From: an uncultured Bacteroidia bacterium
GTDB taxonomy: Bacteria > Bacteroidota > Bacteroidia > NS11-12g > UBA955
DNA: 64,000 bases
Assembly: GCA_938086785.1 (NCBI GenBank)
Contig: CALKCM010000004.1
Coordinates: 99,815 to 163,814, forward strand
Direction: 5' to 3'
Made by a program: the position numbers and the translations under genes. Below, piece by piece: positions 26,175-35,749 of the stretch (the stretch's first letter is position 1; every line of letters begins with the position of its first letter). The notes below the pieces were generated by a model. The model ran no database searches, was not told where the DNA came from, and was given only the letters and a program-made list of their open reading frames with translations.

Positions 26175-26358
26175 CTCCCCTAAATCATTTATGCATTACA
26201 CCGCAATGAGTATGCAAATGATTGGTACAATAATCATTTTTTTATTGATTGGACGGTTCTTAGATTCAAAAGTGCCGATTACTTTGCCCGTTTTCACCCT
26301 CCTATTCATTCTTACAGGAGTTTTTGTCAGTATGTATCAGTTTATAAGAAAACTCTAA
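26146..26358 (+). CDS. atpZ: AtpZ/AtpI family F0F1-ATPase accessory protein
   Basis: This 70-residue protein starts at a GTG inside the end of the bactofilin gene and has two membrane helices (about residues 22-41 and 48-66) joined by RFLDSKVPITLP. It matches the AtpZ/AtpI group (PF09527), which helps assembly of the c-ring or magnesium uptake. The polar N-terminus PSKQSKKNN is usual. Together with the following gene it precedes atpB, the standard Bacteroidota order. Confidence 0.85.
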   Translation: MPSKQSKKNNSPKSFMHYTAMSMQMIGTIIIFLLIGRFLDSKVPITLPVFTLLFILTGVFVSMYQFIRKL

Positions 26359-26453
26359 ATGAGGATAAGTAGGGCTTAATTTTTTAGAGATGCAAGTCCA
26401 TAGTTCTGAATGCTAATTTCTATTATTTTTTTGGGTAGTTCTATAAATGTAGC

Positions 26454-26461
26454 GAACTTTG
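26454..26461 (+). promoter_or_regulatory. Imperfect TAnnTTTG box before the AtpI-position gene
   Basis: GAACTTTG differs from the consensus at the first base. It ends seven bases before the GTG at 26469 and would provide an internal promoter for the ATPase operon. Confidence 0.35.
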
Positions 26462-26468
26462 CAGCCCA

Positions 26469-26885
26469 GTGAAAAAGTACACTATAAAAATAGCAATTGT
26501 TACAATCCTATTTTTTGCAGCATTATTTGGTTTAGAAACCATGGGCAAAGTAGTTGGGTGGTATTCTTATGCAGGAATTATTTATTTAGCCATTCTTATG
26601 TTAGTTCTAAGATATTTTAGTGTGCAACAGGCAGCCACCGAAAATTCTTGGGTGAGAAGAACCATGGTTTTGAGCATGTTGAGAATGATGTTAACCATTG
26701 TTTTCCTCGCAATAATATTAATCAATGCCAAAATAGGAAATGCAAATTTTAGTCTTAAAGATTACACTGTTTTCGCGCTTTCCTATTGCACCTATTTTGT
26801 TTTTGCTTTAGCATTTGATATTTTAGATTTTCGTAGTACCTTGCGACCCCTTTCAGAGAGACATGAGGAAAACGCAAATCGTTGA
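26469..26885 (+). CDS. Integral membrane protein at the atpI position
   Basis: This 138-residue protein has four hydrophobic helices at about residues 6-25, 34-52, 65-86 and 100-121, and a charged C-terminus (RPLSERHEENANR). It sits between atpZ and atpB, where many operons have AtpI, and overlaps atpB by 23 bases. The sequence does not match AtpI closely, and I know the family only as an uncharacterised Bacteroidota ATPase-operon protein. An assembly role for the membrane sector is inference from position. The start is GTG. Confidence 0.75.
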   Translation: MKKYTIKIAIVTILFFAALFGLETMGKVVGWYSYAGIIYLAILMLVLRYFSVQQAATENSWVRRTMVLSMLRMMLTIVFLAIILINAKIGNANFSLKDYTVFALSYCTYFVFALAFDILDFRSTLRPLSERHEENANR

Positions 26886-27999
26886 TACAAAAAGATTTAG
26901 TGGTTCATTTGGAACTTTAGGAACAGCCATTTTGTTGTTGTTTTTTGCATTTTTTACAAGTGCAGCTATTGCAAGTGAACATTCAGGTGAAGAAACTGTA
27001 CACAAAACAGGTGATCATCATACCGAAAAAGAGCCTATCGGAGCGCAGTTGAGCGAAATGATTTTGGGTCACGTTTCCGATAATCATTCGTGGGATGTTT
27101 TTGGTCATGCCGTAATTTTACCACTTCCTGTAATCGTCTATAACGAAACGGAAGGCCTTAAAATCTTCTCATCCTCAAATTTTGGTCCACATGGACACAA
27201 AACGTATGAGGGAATGAAGCTCGTGGATTATGGAGCCAAAATTGTTTGGGCCGATGGAAGCAGAGCGGATAAAATTTGGAATTTTAGTATTACTAAGAAT
27301 ACCTTGAACTTACTTATAGGGTCATTTCTAATATGTGTGCTTCTTATCACGGTAGCGAGAAAATATGCCAAGAATCGTGGTAAGGCTCCATCAGGATTTC
27401 AAAATCTCGTTGAGTCTTTAGTCATTTTCTTACGAGATGACATCTTTAAAACGAGTATTGGACCAAAGTATAGAAAGTTTACTCCACTCTTGCTAACAAT
27501 ATTCTTTTTCATATTCTTTATGAACCTACTTGGTCAAATACCTTTCTTCCCAGGAGGAGCAAACGTTACAGGTAATGTTGCTGTAACTGGTGTTTTGGCC
27601 TTAATCGTCTTTATATATGTAACAGTAAATGGAAATAAGCATTATTGGAAACATATTTTCATGCCAGATGCACCCATAGGACTATGGCCCATGTTAATTC
27701 CAATAGAATTATTTGGGGTTATCTTAAAGCCAATCGTTCTAATGTTGCGTTTGTTTGCAAATATCACAGCAGGCCATATTATCATTCTCGGCTTCTTTTC
27801 ACTCATTTTTATCTTTGGTGGAATGCAAGAATGGATTGGTTATGCAGTGAGTCCAGCCAGTCTTGGATTTGGCATTTTTATGAGCTTTATGGAGTTATTA
27901 GTAGCATTCTTGCAAGCTTTTGTTTTTACCTTGTTAAGTGCGCTTTATATTGGCATGGCCGTTGAAGAGCACGAACATCACGAACTTGAAAATCATTAA
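26863..27999 (+). CDS. atpB: F0F1 ATP synthase subunit a
   Basis: This 378-residue membrane subunit forms the proton half-channels against the c-ring. The essential arginine is R296 in IVLMLRLFANITAGH. The first 140 residues form a long N-terminal extension with a signal-peptide-like helix (LLLFFAFFTSAAIA), a histidine-rich segment (TGDHHTEKEP) and a soluble region, a Bacteroidota feature. The C-terminus ends in EEHEHHELENH. It overlaps the preceding gene and is followed after 19 bases by atpE. Confidence 0.97.
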   Translation: MRKTQIVDTKRFSGSFGTLGTAILLLFFAFFTSAAIASEHSGEETVHKTGDHHTEKEPIGAQLSEMILGHVSDNHSWDVFGHAVILPLPVIVYNETEGLKIFSSSNFGPHGHKTYEGMKLVDYGAKIVWADGSRADKIWNFSITKNTLNLLIGSFLICVLLITVARKYAKNRGKAPSGFQNLVESLVIFLRDDIFKTSIGPKYRKFTPLLLTIFFFIFFMNLLGQIPFFPGGANVTGNVAVTGVLALIVFIYVTVNGNKHYWKHIFMPDAPIGLWPMLIPIELFGVILKPIVLMLRLFANITAGHIIILGFFSLIFIFGGMQEWIGYAVSPASLGFGIFMSFMELLVAFLQAFVFTLLSALYIGMAVEEHEHHELENH

Positions 28000-28009
28000 A
28001 AAAAAATAA

Positions 28010-28282
<273 letters not shown>

Positions 28283-28293
28283 GAATTATATGG

Positions 28294-28321
28294 ACATGCT
28301 GCAGCGCAAGCTGCAGCTTGT
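28294..28321 (+). promoter_or_regulatory. Intercistronic hairpin between atpE and atpF
   Basis: GCTGCAGC pairs with GCTGCAGC around a GCAA tetraloop (a GNRA loop), with an outer ACA/TGT pair set across a T-T mismatch. A weak T-rich stretch follows. Such a structure can block 3' exonucleases or act as a partial terminator and would leave more atpE message than downstream genes, which fits the high copy number of subunit c. This role is inferred. Confidence 0.6.
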
Positions 28322-28352
28322 CTTATTTTTCTGTGTCCCAAATTAAAGAAAA

Positions 28353-28886
28353 ATGAATCGACTATTAATCGAACTACCATCCTTGGTCAACCCTTCAGAG
28401 GGACTGATTTTTTGGATGACCTTGACTTTTCTTACAGTATTATTTTTGCTGAAGAAATTCGCTTGGAAACCCATGTTGTCTTTCCTAGAAGAAAGAGAAA
28501 AGAATATCGAAGAATCCTTGCAACAAGCCGAAAATGCAAAAGCAGAAATGGCTCAGTTAAAAGGGGAGAACGAAGCACTTTTAGCTGAAGCTCGTGCAGA
28601 AAAAGATATCATTCTTAAAGAAGCACGTAAAATGAAGGACTCTATTATCTCTGATGCAAAAACATCGGCAGATACAGAAGCTAAAAAATTGATTGATCGC
28701 GCAACGCAGGAGATTGATAAGCAAAAAGTAGCGGCAATCGAAGAACTTAAAAAAGAAGTGGCTGGATATAGCGTTAGTATCGCCGAAAAACTCGTTCGTC
28801 ACGAACTTAAAGAAACAGATGCTCAAAAGGCATTAATTGATCAACAATTAAAACAAATGACAGCAGGTAACTCTGCCAATGCATAA
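28353..28886 (+). CDS. atpF: F0F1 ATP synthase subunit b
   Basis: This 177-residue peripheral-stalk subunit has one N-terminal membrane helix (GLIFWMTLTFLTVLFLL, about 17-33) and a long charged coiled coil rich in Glu, Lys and Ala up to about residue 160. WKPMLSFLEEREKNIEESL at the membrane exit is the conserved b-type segment. Its position between atpE and atpH is canonical. Confidence 0.96.
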   Translation: MNRLLIELPSLVNPSEGLIFWMTLTFLTVLFLLKKFAWKPMLSFLEEREKNIEESLQQAENAKAEMAQLKGENEALLAEARAEKDIILKEARKMKDSIISDAKTSADTEAKKLIDRATQEIDKQKVAAIEELKKEVAGYSVSIAEKLVRHELKETDAQKALIDQQLKQMTAGNSANA

Positions 28887-28898
28887 TTATTAATAGAT

Positions 28899-29429
28899 AT
28901 GAACGTAGCAGGAAGATACGCAAAGTCAATATTTGAATTAGCTGTCGAGAAAAAATCTCTGGCACCCGTAGCAGAAGATATGCAAACTATTGCATCTACT
29001 ATTGCTGAAAATGCTGATCTCAAGAGCATGTTGAACAATCCCTTAATATCAAAAAGTACCAAGGTTGAAGTGTTGAACAAGATATTTTCATCCACCAGTG
29101 AACTTACACAAAACTTGATGCGTGTTATGTCATCAAAAAATCGCGAGGGGATATTGCACGATGTAGCCACTACATTTTTATCATTAAAGAATAAATCGGA
29201 AGGAATAACTGAAGTTTCAGTCATTACTGCCAAAGAAATTAAAGCCGCAGATTTAAGCGGTATCGAAGCATATGTAAAGAGTAATACAAATGCAAAGAAG
29301 GTGCTTATTACGAATTCGGTAGACGAATCACTCATTGGTGGTTTTAAAGTATCCTTCGACGGTAAATTGTACGACAGTACAGTGAGTACTCATTTAAATA
29401 ATTTAAAGAAAGAATTAAAATTAGCATAA
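28899..29429 (+). CDS. atpH: F0F1 ATP synthase subunit delta
   Basis: This 176-residue protein belongs to the OSCP/delta family, which links the peripheral stalk to the top of the alpha-beta hexamer. [16 protein letters not shown] at the N-terminus and the C-terminal [26 protein letters not shown] are characteristic. It starts 12 bases after atpF and ends four bases before atpA. Confidence 0.95.
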   Translation: MNVAGRYAKSIFELAVEKKSLAPVAEDMQTIASTIAENADLKSMLNNPLISKSTKVEVLNKIFSSTSELTQNLMRVMSSKNREGILHDVATTFLSLKNKSEGITEVSVITAKEIKAADLSGIEAYVKSNTNAKKVLITNSVDESLIGGFKVSFDGKLYDSTVSTHLNNLKKELKLA

Positions 29430-29433
29430 AAAT

Positions 29434-31011
29434 ATGTCACAAATAAGACCAGACGAAGTATCTAGTATTTTAAAAGAGCAAATTTCCGGTTTTGCAGGTC
29501 AAGCTTCCTTAGAAGAAGTGGGTACTGTATTGCAAGTGGGAGATGGTATTGCCCGTATCCACGGTTTATTTGGAGTTCAAAGTGGTGAACTTGTAGAGTT
29601 TGAAAACGGTGTTAAAGCTGTTGTTTTGAACTTAGAAGAAGATAATGTGGGTGCCGTACTTATGGGTGCTAGCACAGATATTAAAGAAGGAGATCAAGTA
29701 AAACGTACAAACCGAATCGCAAGTATTCCAGTAAGTGATGGAATGTTGGGTAGAGTTGTTAATACGCTTGGAGAGCCTATTGATGGTAAAGGGCCTATTG
29801 GTGGCGAAACAGTGGATATGCCATTGGAAAGAAAAGCACCAGGAGTACTTTTCCGTCAGCCAGTAAACGAGCCACTTCAAACAGGAATTAAATCTATTGA
29901 CGCTATGATTCCTATTGGTAGAGGTCAACGTGAGTTGGTGATTGGCGATAGACAAACAGGTAAGACAGCCATTTGTATTGATACCATTATTAATCAAAAA
30001 GAATTTTACGATAAGGGAGAGCCTGTATACTGTATTTATGTTGCTGTTGGGCAAAAAGAATCTACGGTAAAGCAAGTAGTAAAAGCATTAGAAGAAAAAG
30101 GGGCCATGCCTTATACAACAGTTGTTTCGGCAGCTGCTTCATTGCCAGCACCTCTTCAGTTTTATGCACCAATGGCCGGAGTAGCTATTGGAGAGTTTTT
30201 TAGAGATCAAGGTAAAGCTGCTCTTGTTGTATTTGATGATTTATCCAAACAAGCCGTTGCATATCGTGAAGTATCTCTATTATTGCGTCGTCCTCCGGGT
30301 CGTGAAGCATATCCAGGAGATGTATTTTATCTACATAGCCGGTTGTTAGAAAGAGCCTGTAAGCTAAATTCTAATACGGAAATTACTGAAAAAATGAACG
30401 ATCTTCCAGAGGGAATGAAAGGGAAAGTAAAAGGGGGAGGTTCCTTAACTGCATTGCCTATCATTGAAACTCAAGGAGGAGATGTATCAGCATATATTCC
30501 AACCAACGTAATTTCGATTACAGATGGTCAGATTTTCCTAGAGTCAAATTTATTTAACTCAGGAGTTCGTCCAGCCATTAACGTAGGTCTTTCTGTATCT
30601 CGTGTGGGTGGTAACGCTCAAATTAAATCCATGAAAAAAGTGGCGGGTACACTTAAATTAGATCAAGCAGAATACCGTGAATTAGAGGCATTCTCTAAAT
30701 TTGGTTCTGATTTGGATGCCGCTACAAAAGCAGTGTTGGATAAAGGTTCAAGGAACGTTGAAATATTAAAGCAAGCGCAATACTCGCCTGTTGAAGTATC
30801 TAAGCAAGTAGCTATTATTTTCTTAGGAACTACTGGTGCGCTTCGATCAATTCCTGTAAATAGAGTAAGAGAGTTTGAAAACGAATATTTCGAAGTATTG
30901 TCTTCAAAACATAAAGATACTCTAGATGCTTTAGGTTCTGGTAAAATTACAGACGAATTAAAAGCCACCATGACTACTGTGGGTGCCGAAGTGGCAAAAT
31001 CATACGCATAA
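29434..31011 (+). CDS. atpA: F0F1 ATP synthase subunit alpha
   Basis: This 525-residue non-catalytic F1 subunit has the beta-barrel N-terminal domain, Walker [10 protein letters not shown] at about residues 170-178, and [27 protein letters not shown], the alpha-specific signature. The C-terminal helical domain is complete. The catalytic beta subunit gene atpD is not downstream; in Bacteroidota atpD and atpC form a separate locus. Confidence 0.98.
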   Translation: MSQIRPDEVSSILKEQISGFAGQASLEEVGTVLQVGDGIARIHGLFGVQSGELVEFENGVKAVVLNLEEDNVGAVLMGASTDIKEGDQVKRTNRIASIPVSDGMLGRVVNTLGEPIDGKGPIGGETVDMPLERKAPGVLFRQPVNEPLQTGIKSIDAMIPIGRGQRELVIGDRQTGKTAICIDTIINQKEFYDKGEPVYCIYVAVGQKESTVKQVVKALEEKGAMPYTTVVSAAASLPAPLQFYAPMAGVAIGEFFRDQGKAALVVFDDLSKQAVAYREVSLLLRRPPGREAYPGDVFYLHSRLLERACKLNSNTEITEKMNDLPEGMKGKVKGGGSLTALPIIETQGGDVSAYIPTNVISITDGQIFLESNLFNSGVRPAINVGLSVSRVGGNAQIKSMKKVAGTLKLDQAEYRELEAFSKFGSDLDAATKAVLDKGSRNVEILKQAQYSPVEVSKQVAIIFLGTTGALRSIPVNRVREFENEYFEVLSSKHKDTLDALGSGKITDELKATMTTVGAEVAKSYA

Positions 31012-31021
31012 GAGGTAAAAC

Positions 31022-31906
31022 ATGGCTAATCAAAAAGAAATACGCGCACGAATAGCAAGTACCATTAGTACTCAAAAGATTACTAAAGCCATGAAGCTCG
31101 TGAGTGCAACTAAATTGCGAAAAGCGCAAGAGGCCATCACTCGTATGCGTCCCTATGCTGAGAAGCTTCAAGGCATGCTTGGAAATTTACAAGATAGCGT
31201 AGATGATCAAAAATTAGCGGCTTATTTCAATCATAAACCCGTTAAGAAAGTGCTCTTAGTTGTTGTAAGTAGCGATAGAGGACTTTGTGGAGCTTTCAAT
31301 GCCAACATGTTCAAAGAAACGAGAAGCCTAGTCCAAGGTGGAAAGTATCAGGAGCAATATGGTAAGGGTGGAGTACATGTAATGACTATAGGAAAAAAAG
31401 CTGCTGAGCTTTTAAGGAAAATAGAAACAAACAATATTCCTGATTTTCAAAATGCATTTCAGGATTTGTCCTCAGACGCCGTTTTTGAAATAGGAGATCA
31501 CATTCTAGCAGAATTTCATAAAGGTACCTATGATAGAGTAGAGGTAATTTACAATAAGTTCAAAAATGCAGCAACACAGTTTCCAACCGTGGAAACATTA
31601 TTACCTGTAGAACCAAATGGAGAACCTACTGATCAGAGTTCGAACAATGATTATATTTTTGAGCCAGATAAAACGACTATCCTTGAAGAGCTAATTCCTA
31701 GAAGTATTAAAACGCAGCTATACAAAGCAATTCTAGACTCCGTCGCTTCAGAGCATGGTTCTAGAATGGTTGCTATGGATAAGTCAACAGAAAATGCAGG
31801 GGAGTTGTTAAAATCACTTCGATTGCAATACAACCAAGCACGTCAAGCGGCTATTACCAACGAAATATCAGAAATTGTTGGTGGTGCAGCAGCATTACAA
31901 GGTTAA
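31022..31906 (+). CDS. atpG: F0F1 ATP synthase subunit gamma
   Basis: This 294-residue central-shaft subunit begins KEIRARIASTISTQKITKAMKLVSATKLRKAQ and ends with the paired helix SLRLQYNQARQAAITNEISEIVGGAAAL, both invariant regions that fill the alpha-beta cavity. SSDRGLCGAFN in the Rossmann-like domain is also conserved. A strong terminator lies 45 bases after the stop and ends the ATPase transcript. Confidence 0.98.
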   Translation: MANQKEIRARIASTISTQKITKAMKLVSATKLRKAQEAITRMRPYAEKLQGMLGNLQDSVDDQKLAAYFNHKPVKKVLLVVVSSDRGLCGAFNANMFKETRSLVQGGKYQEQYGKGGVHVMTIGKKAAELLRKIETNNIPDFQNAFQDLSSDAVFEIGDHILAEFHKGTYDRVEVIYNKFKNAATQFPTVETLLPVEPNGEPTDQSSNNDYIFEPDKTTILEELIPRSIKTQLYKAILDSVASEHGSRMVAMDKSTENAGELLKSLRLQYNQARQAAITNEISEIVGGAAALQG

Positions 31907-31950
31907 TTCGGATTCAGGCAGTTTAGCCAAGTCTTATTTACTGAATACAA

Positions 31951-31985
31951 AAAAAAAGCCGAGCAGCAATGCTCGGCTTTTTTTT
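31951..31985 (+). terminator. Rho-independent terminator of the ATP synthase operon
   Basis: Stem AAAAAAAGCCGAGCA / TGCTCGGCTTTTTTT with a GCAA tetraloop, GC-rich core and a T run. Confidence 0.9.
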
Positions 31986-32123
31986 GGAACATACGGGTGC
32001 TTATTCTCGGAGGCATCAAATAAGTTTGAACCTAAAATAATAGAACCTTTCCTGCCCAAAATAATAGAATGCAATTTTTGAGTGAATAAGTACAAGCACT
32101 CCACACCTTAAGTTCTACGTTCT

Positions 32124-33527
32124 TTGTTTGAAGGGAATTTATCTATTTTGAAGGGAAGTTTAGGTCATAAAAAAGTATTCTTTTTAGGCATAGGAGGTAT
32201 TGGGATGTCTGCACTTGCACGATATTTTAAGCAAGAAGATTGGGAAGTCTACGGGTATGACAAAACACAATCACCCTTAACAGAAGCTTTAGAATCTGAG
32301 GGAATTTCCATTACGTATGCCGATTTAAAAAGCAATTTGCCATCCCAGTTTTTGAACGATAGCAAAGGGGTTTTGTGGGTGTATACTCCAGCTATTCCAA
32401 CAAGTTCCGAGATATTAAATATTCCAAATATTACCTGGTTAAAAAGGTCAGAAGTATTGGGTTTAATATCTAAAGACACCTCATGCTTGGCCGTAGCAGG
32501 TACTCATGGAAAAACAACGACCAGCATTCTTCTAGCTCACATTCTCAATGAGGCAGGCATAAATTTTACCGCATTTTTAGGAGGCATCAGCAGTAATCTG
32601 AAATCAAATTTCTTTCATAAAGCGGATGGAAAGAATTTGCTGAATAAGCCGATTACAGTAATGGAAGCCGATGAGTATGATCGCAGTTTTCTCAGGCTTA
32701 CACCCTATAAAGCCATTATTACAAGTAGTGATGCAGATCACTTAGATATTTATAAAACAGAACACGAATTTAAACGAGCTTTCGAGCAGTTTGCAGGCAG
32801 TGTAGAAACAGAAGTTTTCGCTTCGGTAAAAGTGGATATTCCCTTGCCAGAAAATACCCATAGATATCAGGTCTCTCCTGAATCAGATATTTTTGCGAAT
32901 ATCACCACCTCCAAGGATGGTAAAATGATTTTTGACTATTTAAGTGATTCGCAAACCATTCAAAATATAGAAATGGGTGTGCCTGGATTACATAACCTTG
33001 AAAATAGTCTGGCGGCCATGTCAATGGCCTTAAGTTTAGGTGCAGAGGCCGAAGATGTTAAGCGAGCCATTAAAAATTTCAAAGGGGTAAAACGACGTTT
33101 TGAAGTTATTGTCAGAACGAAAAATTATGTGGTCATTGATGACTATGCTCACCATCCCTATGAACTAGAAGCATTTATTAACGCCGTAAGAGGTATTTAT
33201 CCAGGTAGAAAAGTAACAGGAGTTTTTCAACCACACCTATTCTCTAGAACGAAAGATTTTGCGTCTGATTTTGCAGCATCTTTAGCTTTAGTTGACGATC
33301 TAATTTTATTAGATATATACCCTGCTAGAGAGGAACCTATAGAGGGGATTAGTTCAGAGTGGTTAATAGCAAAAGTGGCGCTTAAACATAAGCAACTGCT
33401 GAGCAAAGTAGATGCCTTAAACCATATAGAAAAAACAAAGCCAGAGTTATTGCTCATTATGGGTGCTGGTGATATAGATCGACTTGTTCCAAAGATTAAG
33501 GAAATATATGAAGCTAAAACGGCCTAA
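32124..33527 (+). CDS. murC: UDP-N-acetylmuramate-L-alanine ligase
   Basis: This Mur ligase adds L-alanine to UDP-MurNAc, the first step of the peptidoglycan stem peptide. KVFFLGIGGIGMSALARYF binds the UDP part, and GTHGKTTTS at about residues 126-134 is the ATP loop. EADEYDRSF and DDYAHHP are the metal and substrate motifs. The length is 467 residues from TTG at 32124; a second TTG at 32148 would give 459 residues and fits the family equally well, and no ATG precedes the core. It heads the group murC-ftsQ-ftsA-ftsZ; murG and the rest of the division cluster are not upstream. Confidence 0.93.
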   Translation: MFEGNLSILKGSLGHKKVFFLGIGGIGMSALARYFKQEDWEVYGYDKTQSPLTEALESEGISITYADLKSNLPSQFLNDSKGVLWVYTPAIPTSSEILNIPNITWLKRSEVLGLISKDTSCLAVAGTHGKTTTSILLAHILNEAGINFTAFLGGISSNLKSNFFHKADGKNLLNKPITVMEADEYDRSFLRLTPYKAIITSSDADHLDIYKTEHEFKRAFEQFAGSVETEVFASVKVDIPLPENTHRYQVSPESDIFANITTSKDGKMIFDYLSDSQTIQNIEMGVPGLHNLENSLAAMSMALSLGAEAEDVKRAIKNFKGVKRRFEVIVRTKNYVVIDDYAHHPYELEAFINAVRGIYPGRKVTGVFQPHLFSRTKDFASDFAASLALVDDLILLDIYPAREEPIEGISSEWLIAKVALKHKQLLSKVDALNHIEKTKPELLLIMGAGDIDRLVPKIKEIYEAKTA

Positions 33528-34311
33528 CATAAAATTTACCAGAGGCAAGCAACTAGTTCTTCTAGCAGCTATTCTTATTATTCTAGGAGTGGTATGGGCA
33601 TCGGTGTCTAATTCCGCTAACAAAAGGATAGTTCAGTCAGTAGTGATATCCTATTATAATAGGCAAGAACCTATTATGCAGGAGACGGCTTTACTCAAAA
33701 GATTATATAAACAATACGGAACCATGGTTGGTAGACCAGCCAATGAAATAAATATAAGTGGACTAGAAGCTAGTTTACATGGAGTCGGAGCTATTCAAAA
33801 AGTTCAAGTGTATGTAGAACTCGACGGAATATTAAGGATTAAGGTATTGTACCGAAAGCCAGTAATACGTGTAAAAAACAAAAAAGGCAAAGAGTTTTAC
33901 ATGGATTCATCGGGATATAAGTTCCTCTTAAATGATTTAAAACCACAGTATGTCATACTTGCCAATGGATTTATTTCTGAACCAGCCCTTGAAGGGAAAG
34001 CACAAACATTAGCGGCTAAGGACTTGTGTATATTAGGAACATTTTTATCCAAGCACCCCACATGGCAGGCAGATTGTGAACAGTGTTATGTGGACAAGAA
34101 GTCCGAGCTTACTTTGATTCCTCGGGTTGGAAAACATACTATTGAATTAGGCGATACGAAGTTTATTGAAGAAAAATTTCAAAACCTCCATGCCTTCTAT
34201 ACAAACGGACTAAATAAAATGGGTTGGAACAACTATACTAAAGTGATTATTAAATACAGAAATCAGGTATTAGCAAAGCCAGCTGTTTTGAATAGTAGAC
34301 AAAATAAATAG
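33508..34311 (+). CDS. ftsQ: Cell division protein FtsQ/DivIB family
   Basis: From ATG at 33508 the protein has 267 residues: a short basic cytoplasmic tail, one membrane helix (LVLLAAILIILGVVWASV), a POTRA domain (INISGLEASLHGVGAIQKVQVYV) and a beta domain (DSSGYKFLL and PRVGKHTIELG). FtsQ bridges early and late divisome proteins in the periplasm. It overlaps the end of murC by 20 bases. FtsQ sequences diverge widely, so the call rests on topology and on position before ftsA. Confidence 0.88.
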   Translation: MKLKRPNIKFTRGKQLVLLAAILIILGVVWASVSNSANKRIVQSVVISYYNRQEPIMQETALLKRLYKQYGTMVGRPANEINISGLEASLHGVGAIQKVQVYVELDGILRIKVLYRKPVIRVKNKKGKEFYMDSSGYKFLLNDLKPQYVILANGFISEPALEGKAQTLAAKDLCILGTFLSKHPTWQADCEQCYVDKKSELTLIPRVGKHTIELGDTKFIEEKFQNLHAFYTNGLNKMGWNNYTKVIIKYRNQVLAKPAVLNSRQNK

Positions 34312-34343
34312 GTACTGACTAAAAAAAAGAACACAATATATAT

Positions 34344-35723
34344 ATGGGAAATACAGACAAAATAATCGTAGGTTTAGACATTGGAACAACAAAAATTTGT
34401 GCTATTGTTGGACAACTTTCCGAAAATGGAAAGATTAATGTCTTAGGAATGGGAAAAGCACCTAGCGCAGGCGGAGTAAGTAGAGGGATGGTAGCAAATA
34501 TTACTAAGGCAGAAACAGCTATTCGCAAGGCTATTGATGAAGCAAGACGTCAGAGTCAAGTAGATATCAAAAATGTTTTTGTTGGAATTGCAGGACATCA
34601 CATAAAAAGCTTACAGCATAGGGGAACTTTAAGCCGGCAGAATAGTGAAGAAGAAATTAGCAGCGTAGAATTATCCAAACTGGAGGATGAAATGAGAAAT
34701 ATAGCTATGCCTCCAGGTCAGGAAATCATTCATATTGTTCCACAGGAATATAGAATTGATGATGAAGAAGGCGTTAAAGAACCCGAAGGACGTTTGGGCG
34801 TTCGAGTAGAATGTAATTATCACATTGTAACGGGTCAATCTTTGGCAGCACGCCACATCTATAAAGCAGTGCGCAGAGCAGAACTTGAAGTGGTTGATTT
34901 AGTAGTAGAGCCGTTCGCAAGTGCCGCAGCAGTATTAAGTGCCGAAGAAATGGAGGCTGGTGTTGCATTGGTTGATATAGGCGGAGGAACCACAGATTTA
35001 TGCATTTTTGAAGGAGGGATTGTACGTCATACTGCCATCGTAGATATAGGCGGTGATAGAGTTACCAAAGACATGCAAGAAGCATTTGGTATTTTAGGCG
35101 AACAAGCAGAATATGTGAAAATTAATCATGGCTCCTGTTATCCTATCGAATCACAAAAAAATGAAGTAGTTGTAGTTCCTGGTTTGCCAAATAGAACTCC
35201 GAAAGAGATATCATTGTTTGGAATTTCTCAAGTGATTCAGGCCAGAATGGAAGATATTATTGAGCGCATTCAATATGAATTGAACTTGTCTGGATACGAT
35301 GGGAAATTGCCCGGTGGTTTAATCATTACGGGGGGTGGTTCTTCATTAAAAAACATCACTCAGTTGTTTAGTTTTAGATTGGGTATGGATGTAAATCTAG
35401 GGGTTCCAAACCAACATTTAGGCAAAGGGCTTACGGATGAAGTTAAAAGCCCCATTTTTGCTACAGGTATAGGTCTAGTGCTTAAGGGATTTGAAATAAC
35501 GGAAAGTACAGAAGAGCAAATGAATCACAAGATTCGCAAAGAAACAGAAGCTGCCGCTTCTCAAGCTGCCGAGGAAATAGACGAAGTTGTACTCCAAGAG
35601 GTTGAAGCCAATAAAGCTGGATTTTCGACAGGTATCAAAAATCTATTCAGTGGCTCTTGGGGCTTAAGCAAAGGGATTCGCGATTGGATGGAAGATGGAG
35701 AAGATGATTTTGAAAACGACTAA
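34344..35723 (+). CDS. ftsA: Cell division protein FtsA
   Basis: This 459-residue actin-like protein tethers FtsZ to the membrane. VGLDIGTTKICAIVG starts the nucleotide-binding fold, ALVDIGGGTTDLCIFEGG near residue 210 and LIITGGGSSLKN near 330 complete it, and DEARRQSQVDIKNVFVGIAGHH belongs to the 1C domain. The C-terminus ends with an acidic tail after KGIRDWMED. It is 32 bases after ftsQ and 26 before ftsZ. Confidence 0.96.
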   Translation: MGNTDKIIVGLDIGTTKICAIVGQLSENGKINVLGMGKAPSAGGVSRGMVANITKAETAIRKAIDEARRQSQVDIKNVFVGIAGHHIKSLQHRGTLSRQNSEEEISSVELSKLEDEMRNIAMPPGQEIIHIVPQEYRIDDEEGVKEPEGRLGVRVECNYHIVTGQSLAARHIYKAVRRAELEVVDLVVEPFASAAAVLSAEEMEAGVALVDIGGGTTDLCIFEGGIVRHTAIVDIGGDRVTKDMQEAFGILGEQAEYVKINHGSCYPIESQKNEVVVVPGLPNRTPKEISLFGISQVIQARMEDIIERIQYELNLSGYDGKLPGGLIITGGGSSLKNITQLFSFRLGMDVNLGVPNQHLGKGLTDEVKSPIFATGIGLVLKGFEITESTEEQMNHKIRKETEAAASQAAEEIDEVVLQEVEANKAGFSTGIKNLFSGSWGLSKGIRDWMEDGEDDFEND

Positions 35724-35749
35724 TTGTTTAATTAAAAAGAAAGAGAACT

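Noticed and set aside
32128..32157. Direct repeat TTGAAGGGAA x2 at the murC start as an operator
   Set aside because: Only two copies occur and both overlap the possible start codons and first codons; there is no palindrome or third copy.
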